Position numbers and translations under genes: made by a program
In this document: positions 36,268 to 45,928 of the stretch, piece after piece
Layout: every line of letters begins with the position of its first letter
How positions within the stretch are numbered: position 1 is the first letter of the stretch
Notes under the pieces: generated by a model
Told to the model about the DNA's origin: nothing
The model's input: the letters and a program-made list of their open reading frames with translations, nothing else
Databases searched by the model: none
Origin: Labilithrix sp.
Lineage (GTDB): Bacteria > Myxococcota_A > Polyangia > Polyangiales > Polyangiaceae
Direction: 5' to 3'
Assembly (NCBI GenBank): GCA_019637225.1
Contig: JAHBWC010000022.1
Coordinates: 1 to 64,000, forward strand
DNA length: 64,000 nt

Positions 36268-38520
36268 ATGCCGACCCTCGACGAACAGATCTCCGAGATG
36301 CGCCGCTGGTTCGACTCGTCCCGCTTCGCGGGCATCAAGCGGCTCTACACGCCGCGTGAGGTCGTCGAGCAGCGGGGCACGATCCGCGACGAGTACAGCG
36401 TCGCGCGCGACACGGCCGCCGCGTTCCACGCGCGCCTGCGCGAGCTCTTCACGACGAAAAAGTGCATGACCTCGTTCGGCCCCTACTCGCCCGGCGAGGC
36501 GGTCGCGATGAAGCGCACGGGCATCGAGGGCATCTACGTCGGCGGCTGGGCCACGAGCGCGAAGGGCTCCGCCGACGAGGATCCCGGCCCGGACCTCGCG
36601 AGCTACCCGCTGAGCCGCGTGCCCGACGAGGCGCGCGCGATCGTCCGCGCCCTGCTCACGGCCGACCGGAACGAGTTCCACGCCCGCCTCCGCATGAACG
36701 ACGAGCAGCGCAAGGCGACGCCGGCCGTCGACTACCGGCCGTTCATCATCGCCGACGCCGACACCGGCCACGGCGGTGACGCCCACGTCCGGAACCTCAT
36801 CCGACGCTTCGTCGAGGCCGGCGTCCCCGGCTACCACATCGAGGATCAAAAGCCGGGCGTGAAGAAGTGCGGTCACCAGGGCGGCAAGGTGCTCGTCTCC
36901 GAGGACGAGCAGATCAAGCGCCTGAGCGCCGCCCGCTTCCAGCTCGACATCATGCAGGTGGCCGGCATCATCGTCGCCCGCACCGACGCCGAGTCCGCCA
37001 CGCTGCTCGACGGCCGGAGCGACGAGCGCGATCAGCCGTTCATCCTCGGCGCGACCAACACGAGCGTGCCCACGTTCAAGATCGCGTTCATCGCGATCCT
37101 GCGCGCCCTCAACGCCCGAGGGATCCAGGAGCTCACCGGCTTTCAGCTCTACGCGACGAGCGACGAGGAGTACGCGGCAGCGGACGCGTGGCTGGAGCGC
37201 GTCGGGCTCGCGGCGCTCTTCGACGGCGCCGTCGCCGTCTACGAGAAGTCCGGGCGCACGGCCCCCGACGCGGCGCTCGATCAGGTGTTCGATCGCTTCG
37301 TCGACGTCTGGCAGGTCGAGGCCAACGTGAAGACGTACGCCGAGGCGGTCGCGGAGCTCATTCGCTTCCGCGCGAGCGAGGGCGTCAAGGTGCCCATGAC
37401 CGAGGACGAGTGGCTCGCGTTCGCGAAGGGCGCCTCGTTCTACCAGATCGGCGTGAAGGCGAAGGCGCTCGGGCTCGCGGTCGTCTGGGACTGCGAGCAC
37501 GCCAAGACGCCGGACGGCTACTACCAGGTCCGCGGCGGCATCGACTACGCGATCGCCAAGTCGCTCGCGGCGGCGCCGTACGCCGACGTCCTCTGGATGG
37601 AGACGAAGACCGCCGACCTCCACGACGCCAAGGTGTTCGCCGACGCGATCCACGCGAAGTTCCCCGACCGCATGCTCGCCTACAACCTGTCGCCGTCGTT
37701 CAACTGGGACAGCACGGGAATGACGGACGAGCAGATGCGGCGCTTCCCCGAGGAGCTCGGCAAGCTCGGCTTCGTCTTCAACTTCATCACCTACGGCGGC
37801 CACCAGATCGACGGCCTCGCCGGCGAGGAGTTCGCGACCGCGCTCCGCCAGGACGGCATGCTGGCGCTCGCACGCCTCCAGCGAAAATTCCGCCTCCTCG
37901 AGTCGCCCTACCGCACGCCGCAGACGCTCGTCGGCGGCCCGCGCGCCGACGCCGCGCTCATGTCGCTCTCCGGGCGCACGGCGACGACGAAGGCGATGGG
38001 CGTCGGCTCGACGCAGTTCCAGCATCAGATCCAGATCGAGGTCCCGCCGAAGGTCCTCAAGGAGTGGCTCGACCTCTGGCGCGCGCACCACCGCGTCGCG
38101 ACGGCGCTCACCGTGTCGCTCAAGCCGATCAGCGCCGGCTCGCAGGTGCTCGAGCTCGCCCTCGCGTCGGACGGAGCGAAGGCCGCGAACGTCATCTTCG
38201 AGCCGATCCAGGACCGGCAGGGCCGGAGCATCCTGTCGATCCGCGACCAGAACACGTTCGACGCGAAGCTCCGGAAGAAGCGCCTCATGACGCTGGCGCA
38301 GCTCTTTCTGATCCACCGCTACAAGATCGACTCGATTCACTACCTGACGCCGACCGAGGACAACAAGCGCCAGACCGAGGGCATGAAGCGGCGCGGCGTC
38401 TTCAGCGCCGTCAACGACGAGGTCGGGCAGATCATCGTGGCCGAGGTGAACGCCGCCCGCGTCGAGGCGCTCCTCGACGCCGATCGCGCGGCGTTGACCG
38501 CGCTCATCGCCGAGAAGTGA
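36268..38520 (+). CDS. aceA: Isocitrate lyase, long form
   Basis: A 750-residue enzyme that splits isocitrate into succinate and glyoxylate, the first step of the glyoxylate bypass. The catalytic loop is KKCGHQGGK at 199-207 with Cys201. The metal-binding segment is ADADTGHGG, and the C-terminal SPSFNW is present. It is far longer than the usual form of about 430 residues and matches the mycobacterial AceA2-type layout with extra internal helices. No malate synthase gene is nearby. The start at 36268 follows 150 non-coding bases. Confidence 0.93.
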   Translation: MPTLDEQISEMRRWFDSSRFAGIKRLYTPREVVEQRGTIRDEYSVARDTAAAFHARLRELFTTKKCMTSFGPYSPGEAVAMKRTGIEGIYVGGWATSAKGSADEDPGPDLASYPLSRVPDEARAIVRALLTADRNEFHARLRMNDEQRKATPAVDYRPFIIADADTGHGGDAHVRNLIRRFVEAGVPGYHIEDQKPGVKKCGHQGGKVLVSEDEQIKRLSAARFQLDIMQVAGIIVARTDAESATLLDGRSDERDQPFILGATNTSVPTFKIAFIAILRALNARGIQELTGFQLYATSDEEYAAADAWLERVGLAALFDGAVAVYEKSGRTAPDAALDQVFDRFVDVWQVEANVKTYAEAVAELIRFRASEGVKVPMTEDEWLAFAKGASFYQIGVKAKALGLAVVWDCEHAKTPDGYYQVRGGIDYAIAKSLAAAPYADVLWMETKTADLHDAKVFADAIHAKFPDRMLAYNLSPSFNWDSTGMTDEQMRRFPEELGKLGFVFNFITYGGHQIDGLAGEEFATALRQDGMLALARLQRKFRLLESPYRTPQTLVGGPRADAALMSLSGRTATTKAMGVGSTQFQHQIQIEVPPKVLKEWLDLWRAHHRVATALTVSLKPISAGSQVLELALASDGAKAANVIFEPIQDRQGRSILSIRDQNTFDAKLRKKRLMTLAQLFLIHRYKIDSIHYLTPTEDNKRQTEGMKRRGVFSAVNDEVGQIIVAEVNAARVEALLDADRAALTALIAEK

Positions 38521-38675
38521 AGCGCGGCGCTCCCGCGACGACGCCGCCCGCGGGAGGCTGAGGACGCGGGTGCGACGACGAGGGACCGGCCGGGGACCGC
38601 ACATCGCGGCCCCGCGTCGTCGAGCGCGCGCGCCCAGGGCACGTCGCGTGCTCCGGCGCGCCACGAGGAAACCAC

Positions 38676-39212
38676 ATGACCCACCAGCATCCCGCGCTCC
38701 TTTGGATCTGCGTGCTCGCCGCGTCGTCGCTCGCCGCGTGCGGTGGCGGTCGGTCGCGCGCGAACGTGCCGCCGACCACGATCGAGCCCGCCGGGCTCAC
38801 GAGCGCCATCGTCCGCCCTGCGGGCGGGAGCCTCGGCGTGTCGGACGAGATCGCGCGCATGTGCAAGCTCGCGGCGCCCGACGCCAAGAGCACGCCGAAG
38901 TACGACTTCGACAAGAGCGATCTGCAGCCGGGCGACCGAGCGACGCTCACGAAGGTCGCCGACTGCCTCACGACCGGCGCGCTCAAGGGCAGGTCGGTGC
39001 AGCTCATCGGACGTGCCGACGCGCGCGGCGAGTCAAATTACAACATGGCGCTCGGCGCTCAGCGCGCGGGCGGCGTCGCCGACTACCTCGCGCACCTCGG
39101 CGTCGCGCGGGCACACCTCGACGTCACCTCGCGTGGAGAGCTCGACGCCGTCGGCCTCGACGAAGCCGGCTGGCAGGACGATCGCCGCGTCGACATCGTG
39201 CTCGCCAAGTAG
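38676..39212 (+). CDS. OmpA-domain lipoprotein
   Basis: A 178-residue protein with a lipobox SLAAC near residue 21. The C-terminal OmpA/Pal-type domain (about 75-175) has the peptidoglycan-binding pattern NMALGAQRA and later DDRRVDIVL. It is likely anchored in the outer membrane and attached to the cell wall. It lies 155 bases after the isocitrate lyase gene and 80 bases before the Cys-repeat lipoprotein gene. Confidence 0.9.
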   Translation: MTHQHPALLWICVLAASSLAACGGGRSRANVPPTTIEPAGLTSAIVRPAGGSLGVSDEIARMCKLAAPDAKSTPKYDFDKSDLQPGDRATLTKVADCLTTGALKGRSVQLIGRADARGESNYNMALGAQRAGGVADYLAHLGVARAHLDVTSRGELDAVGLDEAGWQDDRRVDIVLAK

Positions 39213-39292
39213 CGGGCGCTCGCGCGCACGGCAGCGCTTGCGCGGTTCTTGCTCCGGCCGCCGAGTCCCCTCGGCTCGGAAGGAGATCCGCG

Positions 39293-40567
39293 ATGACCGT
39301 CACCGCACGTTGGAAGCGCACCTGCTTCGTGGTCGCAGCGCTTTCGTTCTCGTTCGTCTCGGCGTGCGAGAACGACGGCAACCCGCTCGCGGCGGTCTGC
39401 TGCACGGAGTTCAAGGTCGGCGCCGATCTCTCGACGGCGGACTTCGGCCTTCGCGGAGAGGTGCGCGGCCAGTTCCTCGCGTTCGCGCAAGCGTCCTCCG
39501 ATCTCGCCGCGACGGCGAGCGCGGCGCTCGGCGACGTCCAGACGGCCTGCCGCAACATCGCCGTCGAGCTCGGCGCGACCGCGGCGGACATCGAGAAGGC
39601 CGACGAGAAGCCCGAGCGCGAGCGGACCACGGAGCTCTGTCGGCTCGCCGTCGCGCAGATCGACACGCGCGTGACGGCGCGCGCCTCGGTCGAAGTCATG
39701 TTCCAGCCGCCCGTCTGCGAGGTCTCCGTGCAGGCGCAGGCGCGCTGCGAAGGCGCGTGCAGCGCGTCGGGCACCTGCGACGTGCGCGCGAACCCGCCGG
39801 TGTGCCGGGGCGGGAGGCTCGAGATCGTCTGCAAGGGCGAGTGCACCGCCGAGGGCGGCGCGACGCTGTACTGCGAGGGCACTTGCAGCGGCAACTGCTC
39901 GGGCGCGTGCGTCGCAGAGGGCGGCGTGCGCTGCAACGGTCGCTGCGAAGGGACGTGCTCCGCCGAGGGCAGCGCGACCAACCAGGCCTTCGACGCGCAG
40001 GGCAACTGCGTCGGGACGTGTCGGGGCACGTGCTCGGCGACGGCTCCCGGCGTTCGCTGCGAGGGATCGTGCAAGGGCCAGTGCGACGCCGCCTGCCGCG
40101 CCGAGGCGAACGCCACGGTCACCTGCGACGGCAAGTGCTCGGGCGATTACGAGCCGCTCCGCTGCGAAGGCGGCACGCTCGAGGGTGGCTGCGACGTGCA
40201 GGCGAGCTGCAAGGCGAACTGCCAGGCGAGCGCCTCCGCGCGCGCCGAGTGCCGTCCACCCGCGGTCGTCGTGAAGTCGCAGGTCGCCGTCGACGCCGAG
40301 CTCGGCCGCGCCATCCAGGTGCTCGAGGCGAACCTGCCGTCGCTCCTCGTCATCCTGAAGGCGCGCGGTCAGGCCTTCGTCGACATCGCGGCACGCGTGG
40401 CCTCGTCCGCGGGCGCCACCGGCTCCGCCGCCGTCTCGGGGGACCTCGGCGTCCGCGCGACGGCGTGCCTCGTCCCCATCGCGACCACGATCGGCGAGGC
40501 CGCGATCAACGCGCGCGTGTCGGTGCAAGCGTCGGCGGACGTCCTCGGCTCGGTCGGCGTCCGCTGA
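39293..40567 (+). CDS. Lipoprotein with tandem Cys-rich repeats
   Basis: A 424-residue protein. Lipobox SFVSAC gives Cys25. Residues about 140-310 are built of short repeats of the type C-(E/K)G-x-C-x-x-x-C (CEGTCSGNC, CNGRCEGTC, CRGTCSATA, CKGQC), around 40 cysteines. The ends are alpha-helical, with a 110-residue helical head and an AVDAELGRAIQVLEANL tail. AAGGAG lies just before the ATG. The Cys pattern suggests a rod of disulfide-bonded turns displayed on the surface. No enzyme motif is present. Confidence 0.85.
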   Translation: MTVTARWKRTCFVVAALSFSFVSACENDGNPLAAVCCTEFKVGADLSTADFGLRGEVRGQFLAFAQASSDLAATASAALGDVQTACRNIAVELGATAADIEKADEKPERERTTELCRLAVAQIDTRVTARASVEVMFQPPVCEVSVQAQARCEGACSASGTCDVRANPPVCRGGRLEIVCKGECTAEGGATLYCEGTCSGNCSGACVAEGGVRCNGRCEGTCSAEGSATNQAFDAQGNCVGTCRGTCSATAPGVRCEGSCKGQCDAACRAEANATVTCDGKCSGDYEPLRCEGGTLEGGCDVQASCKANCQASASARAECRPPAVVVKSQVAVDAELGRAIQVLEANLPSLLVILKARGQAFVDIAARVASSAGATGSAAVSGDLGVRATACLVPIATTIGEAAINARVSVQASADVLGSVGVR

Positions 40568-40650
40568 CCTCCGAGCCGTCCCGAGACCGAGCGCGCCGGC
40601 TCGGCGGAGATACTCGGCCGAAGACCCGCTCGGTGCTCTAGACTCGGGGC

Positions 40651-40878
40651 ATGTCCGAGACTCGAACGGTCCGCGAGGAGTGCACGGCCTGGACGACGGC
40701 GAAGAACCGGAAGACCCAGGCGATCGGCTCGGACGCGAACGCGAAGCCGGTGATCCTCCAGGGTGGCGCGACGGTGACGGTCAGCGGCGTCCTCCTCGGC
40801 GTGTCGCCGAGGAGCCTCCTCGTCGAGGCGAACGGCCAGCTTCTCGAGCTCCGGGAGCAATTCCTCGATCCCGCGTGA
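40651..40878 (+). CDS. Small uncharacterised protein
   Basis: A 75-residue protein, MSETRTVREECTAW at the start and a beta-rich second half (VTVSGVLLGVSPRSLLVEA). It has no signal peptide or membrane segment. Its codon use matches its neighbours, and the frame is open with a tidy position between two genes on the same strand, supporting a real gene. The ribosome site is weak. Function not recognised. Confidence 0.55.
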   Translation: MSETRTVREECTAWTTAKNRKTQAIGSDANAKPVILQGGATVTVSGVLLGVSPRSLLVEANGQLLELREQFLDPA

Positions 40879-40917
40879 AACGCGCTACTCTGCAGGGCGG
40901 CACGGAGGGTCGTCGGC

Positions 40918-41445
40918 ATGCGGTGGCGTCTGCGGAGTCTCGTGTTGTCGTCGCTCGCGCTGGCGAGCGCGAGCGCGGTCGGGTGTGTCGGCGACGAGCC
41001 TGCTCCGGTGGCGGCGGCGCCTGACGGCGGCGGCGCGGACACCGGCGACGATCGACTCGCGCCTTTCCTCGGGACGTGGTCGACCTCCAAGGCGACGCAG
41101 ACGCTCTCGAACTGCCAGGCCGCCGGGACGCAGCGGGACATCACGATCACGCTGAACGTCACCCGCGGCACGACGAGCGACATCCTCGCGACGAACACCC
41201 TCGCGCCGAGCTGCGTCCTCCAGGCCAACGTCCGCGGCGACACGGCCACGCTGATCGCCGACCAGACCTGCACCGCGACCTTCCCGAACGCCGTCGACAC
41301 GTACACGTACGCGGGCACGAGCACGTTCAAGCTCGTCTCCGCCGACGGGGCGCAGGCGGTGATGCAGCTCGACGCGACGATCTCGAACAGCCCGAGCGGC
41401 GCCACGTGCACGTTCCAGGAGATCGCGCCGTACGCGAAGAAGTGA
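40918..41445 (+). CDS. Small lipoprotein
   Basis: A 175-residue protein. The signal peptide ends in the lipobox SAVGC at about residue 23, and an Asp/Gly/Ala linker follows. The mature part is beta-rich with four spaced Cys (NCQAAGTQRD, SCVLQ, TCTAT, TCTFQ), suggesting two disulfides and a small lipocalin-like or beta-sandwich fold, which is inferred. It lies 39 bases after the small gene at 40651. Confidence 0.8.
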   Translation: MRWRLRSLVLSSLALASASAVGCVGDEPAPVAAAPDGGGADTGDDRLAPFLGTWSTSKATQTLSNCQAAGTQRDITITLNVTRGTTSDILATNTLAPSCVLQANVRGDTATLIADQTCTATFPNAVDTYTYAGTSTFKLVSADGAQAVMQLDATISNSPSGATCTFQEIAPYAKK

Positions 41446-41541
41446 GCCGCGCGAGCGCCGCCCTGAGGGACGCGCGGCGTAGAGCGCTCGAGGCGACGGA
41501 CGCGCGGCGTCGCCCGCTCGGGCCGCCACGGCGTCGATCGA

Positions 41542-43548
41542 TCAAGCCGCCGCGGCGTCGCCGGCCGGGACGAGGACGCCTTGCACGGCGAGGCGCGCGC
41601 GGACCTCGTCGGTCATGACCTCCTCGATCTCGTCGCGGCTCGCGAAGAGCGTCCACACGTCCTCGTCGTCGTCTCCCGCCGGAGCGATGCTCGTCGCGAG
41701 CTCGCGCACCCAGGCGACGCGATCGTTCGGCTTCGGATGGCTGTCGTACGGAGAGGGCTCCTCCGCCATCGCGCGCGTGACCGCCTCCTCGACGTCGTCG
41801 CCCGGCTTCGCCTCGGGCTCGTAGCGATAGAGATTCGCGAGTGGGCGCGCCTTGCCGACCACCTCCTCGAGCGTCGCGTTGACGTGCACGTCGAACTCGA
41901 TGGTGCGGCGCACGACGTGCGTGAGGCCGCGCGCGAACGCCTCGGGTCCGTAGGCGAACGCGGCGATGCGGTCCGCCATGACCTCCTGCAGCCGCGAGGC
42001 GCCTTGGGAGATCCGCAGGAAGATTCGCTGGAAATTGACGACGAAGAGCCAGGCGGGGTTGTACCAGGCCGCCGCGCCGCGCTGCGCGAGGCCGAGCGCC
42101 GTCAGGAAGAGCGAACGGCGCACCGAGAGGGCCACGCCGCCCCCCGCGGTGTCGCGGTTCGAGAAGTGGCCGTACTCGTGCGCGAGGATCGCCTTGAAGG
42201 GCCCGAGCTTCATGCCGTCGAGGACGCCGACTCCGAGCACGAGGCAGCGGGTGCTCGTCCCGCGGAGCTGCCGGAGCATGCCGCCGCGCTCGAGCACGGC
42301 GACCTCCGTGTGCGTCGTGAGGTAGACGGCGTCGACGCTTCGGGTCCCCACGCGGGCCGCCACTTCGCGGACGACGCGCGCGAGCCCCGGGTGCTTCACG
42401 AGGTCGACGCCGACTCCGGGGTCCTCGTCGCGCGCGCGGACGAGGAGGCTCTTCACCACGCTGACGATCGTGAAGAGGACGACCGAGACGATGATGAGGA
42501 CGAAGTAGATAGGGATCCGCCCGATCCAGTAGAACGCGAGGATGAGCCCGAGCCCGAGCAGGACGGACAGGAGCAGCACGAGGGGGAGCGAGAGGTAGTA
42601 GTAGACGCTCGCGACGTGCAGGACCGCGCGGTAGACGCCGCGCAGCGCGCCGCCGCCTCGCGACGCGCTCGCGTCCGGGGAGAGCCGGCGCACGAAGCGG
42701 AGCGTCGCCGCGCTGAGCGCGCCGCCGACGCCGAAGAGGAGCCCGAGCCCGGCGAGCCAGAGCACGAACACGGCGAGGACACGCTTTCCCCAGCGGAAGA
42801 GCGGCGGTTCCGAGTCGTCGATCATCTTCGTCAGTCGATCGGCCGTGGCGACCTCGAGCCCGAGCCGTCGCGCCGTCGCGATCGACGCGTAGGCGGCGTC
42901 ACGGTCCCCACGCATCCCCGCCACGACCGTCGCCCAGACGTACGTCTCGGGCTCGGTCGGCGCGAGCCGGAGGAGCGCCGCCAAGCCGGCCTCGAGATCG
43001 GGCACGCTCTGCGCGTAGAGGGCGACCTGACAGAGCGCGTGGTGATCGTCCACGTCGGTCGGACGCTCCTCCACGCCTCGGCGGACGATCCCGAGCGCCT
43101 CGCGCGTGTCGGCTGCCGTCGGTTCGCCGGAGGGCGGCGGCGTGACCAGCACGAGCGCGAGCGCCAGCGCGTTCTCGGGCGAGCCCTCGAGCGCGCGCGC
43201 CCGGCGAACGAGCGCGAGGGCCTCCGCCCGCTTGCCGCTGAAGGCGAGGATGACGGCGCGACGGCGCATCGCCGGGGTGAACTCGGGCGCCAGCGTGTTG
43301 ACCCTCTCGTACAGCTCGAGCGCGCGGGCCTCGTTCGTCCCCGAGAGGCCGTTGGCTTCGACGAACGGCCCGACCGCCTCGGGGTTCAGCGCGCGGAGCT
43401 CCTCGGCGAAGCGCTCGTTTCGCGCCGCCTGGCGCTCGATGACGCCCGCGGCCGCGGGCCGAGCCGTCGCGAGGAGCGCGAGGAGCGCCGAGGCGATCGC
43501 CAGCAAGAGAAAGCGGAACGAGCGAAGGGTCGGTCGCGCGACGGACAT
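41542..43548 (-). CDS. M48-family membrane metalloprotease with TPR-like N-terminus
   Basis: A 668-residue protein. A signal or anchor segment (LLLAIASALLALLATARPAAA) is followed by helical TPR-like repeats over about 40-250, then three to four transmembrane helices (about 255-380) and the zinc peptidase domain. The catalytic motif is HEYGH at 457-461. This is a membrane protease of the HtpX/Ste24 type, with an added N-terminal scaffold likely for substrate binding. Confidence 0.9.
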   Translation of the reverse strand: MSVARPTLRSFRFLLLAIASALLALLATARPAAAGVIERQAARNERFAEELRALNPEAVGPFVEANGLSGTNEARALELYERVNTLAPEFTPAMRRRAVILAFSGKRAEALALVRRARALEGSPENALALALVLVTPPPSGEPTAADTREALGIVRRGVEERPTDVDDHHALCQVALYAQSVPDLEAGLAALLRLAPTEPETYVWATVVAGMRGDRDAAYASIATARRLGLEVATADRLTKMIDDSEPPLFRWGKRVLAVFVLWLAGLGLLFGVGGALSAATLRFVRRLSPDASASRGGGALRGVYRAVLHVASVYYYLSLPLVLLLSVLLGLGLILAFYWIGRIPIYFVLIIVSVVLFTIVSVVKSLLVRARDEDPGVGVDLVKHPGLARVVREVAARVGTRSVDAVYLTTHTEVAVLERGGMLRQLRGTSTRCLVLGVGVLDGMKLGPFKAILAHEYGHFSNRDTAGGGVALSVRRSLFLTALGLAQRGAAAWYNPAWLFVVNFQRIFLRISQGASRLQEVMADRIAAFAYGPEAFARGLTHVVRRTIEFDVHVNATLEEVVGKARPLANLYRYEPEAKPGDDVEEAVTRAMAEEPSPYDSHPKPNDRVAWVRELATSIAPAGDDDEDVWTLFASRDEIEEVMTDEVRARLAVQGVLVPAGDAAAA

Positions 43549-43676
43549 GGTCTCTCCCCCAGGAGCCTAGAATAGCGCTCGAGTCGCACGGATTTCGCTC
43601 GGGTCGATCCGACGGGCCCGAAAGACGGGTACGGCGAGGCTCCTCGGCCGCGACGACCCGCCGCGGCCCCCTCGCG

Positions 43677-44222
43677 TCAGACCTCGTCGCCTCGCGGCTC
43701 CGCGCGAAGGAGCACCATCAGGCGCACCACGGACGCCCCCGCGAGGCGCCGGCTCACGTAGGTGTGGTTGCACATGACCGTCGGCCCGCGCTCGACGATC
43801 GCGAGCGACCCGGGCGCCGAAGGCACCGTGAAGAAGACCTGCCCGCGGTGGCGGTAGTGAACCTCGGCGCCCGCGACGATCGCGGGTGAGAGATCGAGCA
43901 CGAGCTCGATCGGGCGGTCGTCGTGGACGCGATCGTGGCGGACGAGGAGGTAGTCGCCGGGATGGAGGCGGAGCACGCGCGCCTCGACGAGCGCGAGCGA
44001 GCGACCCGTGACCTCGGCGGCGACGCCGGTGAGCGCCTCGAGCAGCTCCGCCTCGTTCGGGCTCGTCGCCACGTCGTAGCTCCCGCGATCGACCCGCGTG
44101 AAGCGCGTGTACCCGGCGCCCTCGACGCGCCGGCGGACCTCGGCCGCGAGCGCGCGACCGACGGCGTCCGGTACGATCACCGCGGGCAGCGGCGTCGCGG
44201 TCCACGCGGCGCGCGAAGTCAC
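43677..44222 (-). CDS. Putative 2-oxoglutarate/Fe(II) oxygenase-like protein
   Basis: A 181-residue protein with a double-stranded beta-helix look. HPGDYLLVRHDRVHDD aligns loosely with the metal-site strand of the neighbouring oxygenase, and CNHTYVSRR gives a distal His and Arg. The exact HxD triad is uncertain (HDD is possible). The GTG start at 44222 overlaps the upstream stop as GTGA; an ATG at 44234 is an alternative. A coupled pair of related oxygenases points to a shared or sequential hydroxylation. Substrate unknown. Confidence 0.7.
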   Translation of the reverse strand: MTSRAAWTATPLPAVIVPDAVGRALAAEVRRRVEGAGYTRFTRVDRGSYDVATSPNEAELLEALTGVAAEVTGRSLALVEARVLRLHPGDYLLVRHDRVHDDRPIELVLDLSPAIVAGAEVHYRHRGQVFFTVPSAPGSLAIVERGPTVMCNHTYVSRRLAGASVVRLMVLLRAEPRGDEV

Positions 44223-44827
44223 GGGTAGAACCATCCCGAGAGGGAGGGACGGAGCCCGGCGAGCACCTCGCGGACCTGATGGAGCGACACGTCGCTCACG
44301 TCGAACACGACGAGGCGGTTCGGGCGCGGCTCGATGAGGCGGGCGCTCTCGATCGCGACGAGCTCGCCGCCTTCGCGGGTGCACCGGAAGAGCTCGAGCT
44401 CGCCGCCCTCGGGCGGCTCCGGCGAGGGGAAGTAGTAGGCGTAGGCGAGCGCGCGGCCCACGTCCTCCTGATGATCCGTGTGCGGCAAGAGGTAGTGCCC
44501 CGCGCGGTACGCGTAGGCGCGGAGGTCGGCGCGCCGGAGCGACTTCTCCGTGACGCGCCCGAGCGGCTCGGCGAGCGTGCGCGCGAAGGCGTCACGGAGA
44601 TCGCGGAGGCCGCTCGTCTTCGGCTCGGGCGCCGAGGCCTCGAACGCGTAGATGTCCGCTTCGTAGCGCTCGATCGGCTCCTCGTCGACGACACCGACGA
44701 GCTCGGCGAGCGCGTCCTCGGGGACGAAGTCGTCGAACACGAGGTGGGGGAACGGCTCGGCGCGCCGCCACTCCTCGGCGAGCCGCGCCTCGTCGCTCCA
44801 CGCAGGACCCAGACGCCAGGAGGCCAT
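44219..44827 (-). CDS. Prolyl 4-hydroxylase-like 2-oxoglutarate/Fe(II) oxygenase
   Basis: A 202-residue enzyme of P4H type. HYLLPHTDHQED carries the HxD iron ligands (HTD), VSLHQVREV the distal His, and RPSLSGWFY the Arg that binds 2-oxoglutarate. All three iron ligands and the Arg are present, so it is likely active. Proteins of this size hydroxylate a side chain of a protein or small molecule. Its stop overlaps the next gene (GTGA), giving a two-gene unit. Confidence 0.87.
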   Translation of the reverse strand: MASWRLGPAWSDEARLAEEWRRAEPFPHLVFDDFVPEDALAELVGVVDEEPIERYEADIYAFEASAPEPKTSGLRDLRDAFARTLAEPLGRVTEKSLRRADLRAYAYRAGHYLLPHTDHQEDVGRALAYAYYFPSPEPPEGGELELFRCTREGGELVAIESARLIEPRPNRLVVFDVSDVSLHQVREVLAGLRPSLSGWFYP

Positions 44828-44883
44828 CGCGGCGTGTGTACACGCTCTCGACGACGACGGCCACGACGGCGTCGGGCGCGCGC

Positions 44884-45804
44884 TCAGGCCTGCGCGGACA
44901 GACGCGCGTACTCGCGCTTCGCGCCTTCGACGTTGAACATGAAGGCGATCCAGAGGAACGGCGCGAGGAACATGTTCGCGTACGGGATCACCTGGAGGAT
45001 CGCGGCCGCGATCCCGAGCCCTCCGGACGCGCGCTTCGACGAGCCGAAGCCGGCGAGCGCGCGGTTCAGCGCAGCGCAGAGGCCCGCCGAGACGATGAAG
45101 TACCAGTAGAGGTTGTAAAACGGGATGAAGAGGTACCCGACGGCCGCGCCCGGGCTCACGCGCGTGCCGTCGCCGGTCATGCGCATCGAGTCGGGGAGCA
45201 TTTCCCACGACTTGTAGAGCCACACGAGCGCCGTCACGATGTACGTGAGCAAGAGCGGGAACGCGAACATCGAGAAGACGCCGCCGATGGTCGTGCCGAT
45301 GTCGTCGCCCTCCGCGACCGCGCTGATGACCGCGCCGATCAAGAAGAGGACGATGCTCCCGACGAAGCTGCCGAAGACGATCCACCGGAGCATCGGCGCG
45401 CCGTTCGTGATCGCGCCGAGCGAGTAGCCGTGGCTCGGCTGCTGGTAGCCGAAGTGCGCGGGCGGCGCGTAGCTCGGGCTCGGGCCGTACGCCCCGTACG
45501 CCGACGGCGGCTGACCGTAGCCTCCCGGCGGCGGACCGTACGACGGCGCCGGGCCGTAGGCGGAGGCCTGACCGCCGCCGTGCGGCGGACCGTAGGCGGA
45601 GGCTTGACCGGCGCCCGGCGCCTGGCCGTAGCCGGAGGCCTGACCGGCGCCCGGCGCCGGGCCGTAGGCGGAGCCCTGCGCGCCGTGCGCCGGACCGTGG
45701 GCGAACGGGCCGCGGGCGGCTTGACTGGCCGGCGGACCGTACGCCGATCCGCTGGGGCCGAAGGGAGCAGGCGGGGAGCCGTAGGAACCGTTCATGTGAC
45801 CCAT
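44884..45804 (-). CDS. Membrane protein with Gly/Pro/Tyr/Ala-rich repeat N-terminus
   Basis: A 306-residue protein. The first 120 residues are low-complexity repeats (GQASAYGP, GAGQASGY) without Cys. Four transmembrane helices follow (about 140-295), with the segment YLFIPFYNLYWYF typical of DUF4328-like membrane proteins. The repeats probably form a disordered cytoplasmic domain. Two Mets near the start (residues 1 and 4) leave the exact start open. It is divergent from the FKBP gene. Confidence 0.75.
   Translation of the reverse strand: MGHMNGSYGSPPAPFGPSGSAYGPPASQAARGPFAHGPAHGAQGSAYGPAPGAGQASGYGQAPGAGQASAYGPPHGGGQASAYGPAPSYGPPPGGYGQPPSAYGAYGPSPSYAPPAHFGYQQPSHGYSLGAITNGAPMLRWIVFGSFVGSIVLFLIGAVISAVAEGDDIGTTIGGVFSMFAFPLLLTYIVTALVWLYKSWEMLPDSMRMTGDGTRVSPGAAVGYLFIPFYNLYWYFIVSAGLCAALNRALAGFGSSKRASGGLGIAAAILQVIPYANMFLAPFLWIAFMFNVEGAKREYARLSAQA
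45540..45740 (-). repeat. Coding repeats of GQAS.YGP type
   Basis: Diverged units of about 30-40 bases with cores GGCGCCCGGCGCC and CCGTAGGCGGAG encode the low-complexity N-terminal part of the membrane protein. They are not identical enough for clean slippage. Confidence 0.6.
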
Positions 45805-45928
45805 CTACGTCGACGCCCGGCGAAGTGTCCCCTCGGCACCGCGATTTCCCTGGCCCCCCGCGCCCCGGCGCGCGCGCCGGCATCGATTGACGATTGCGTC
45901 CCGGCGGACGCCACGTAAGTTCGAGCAC

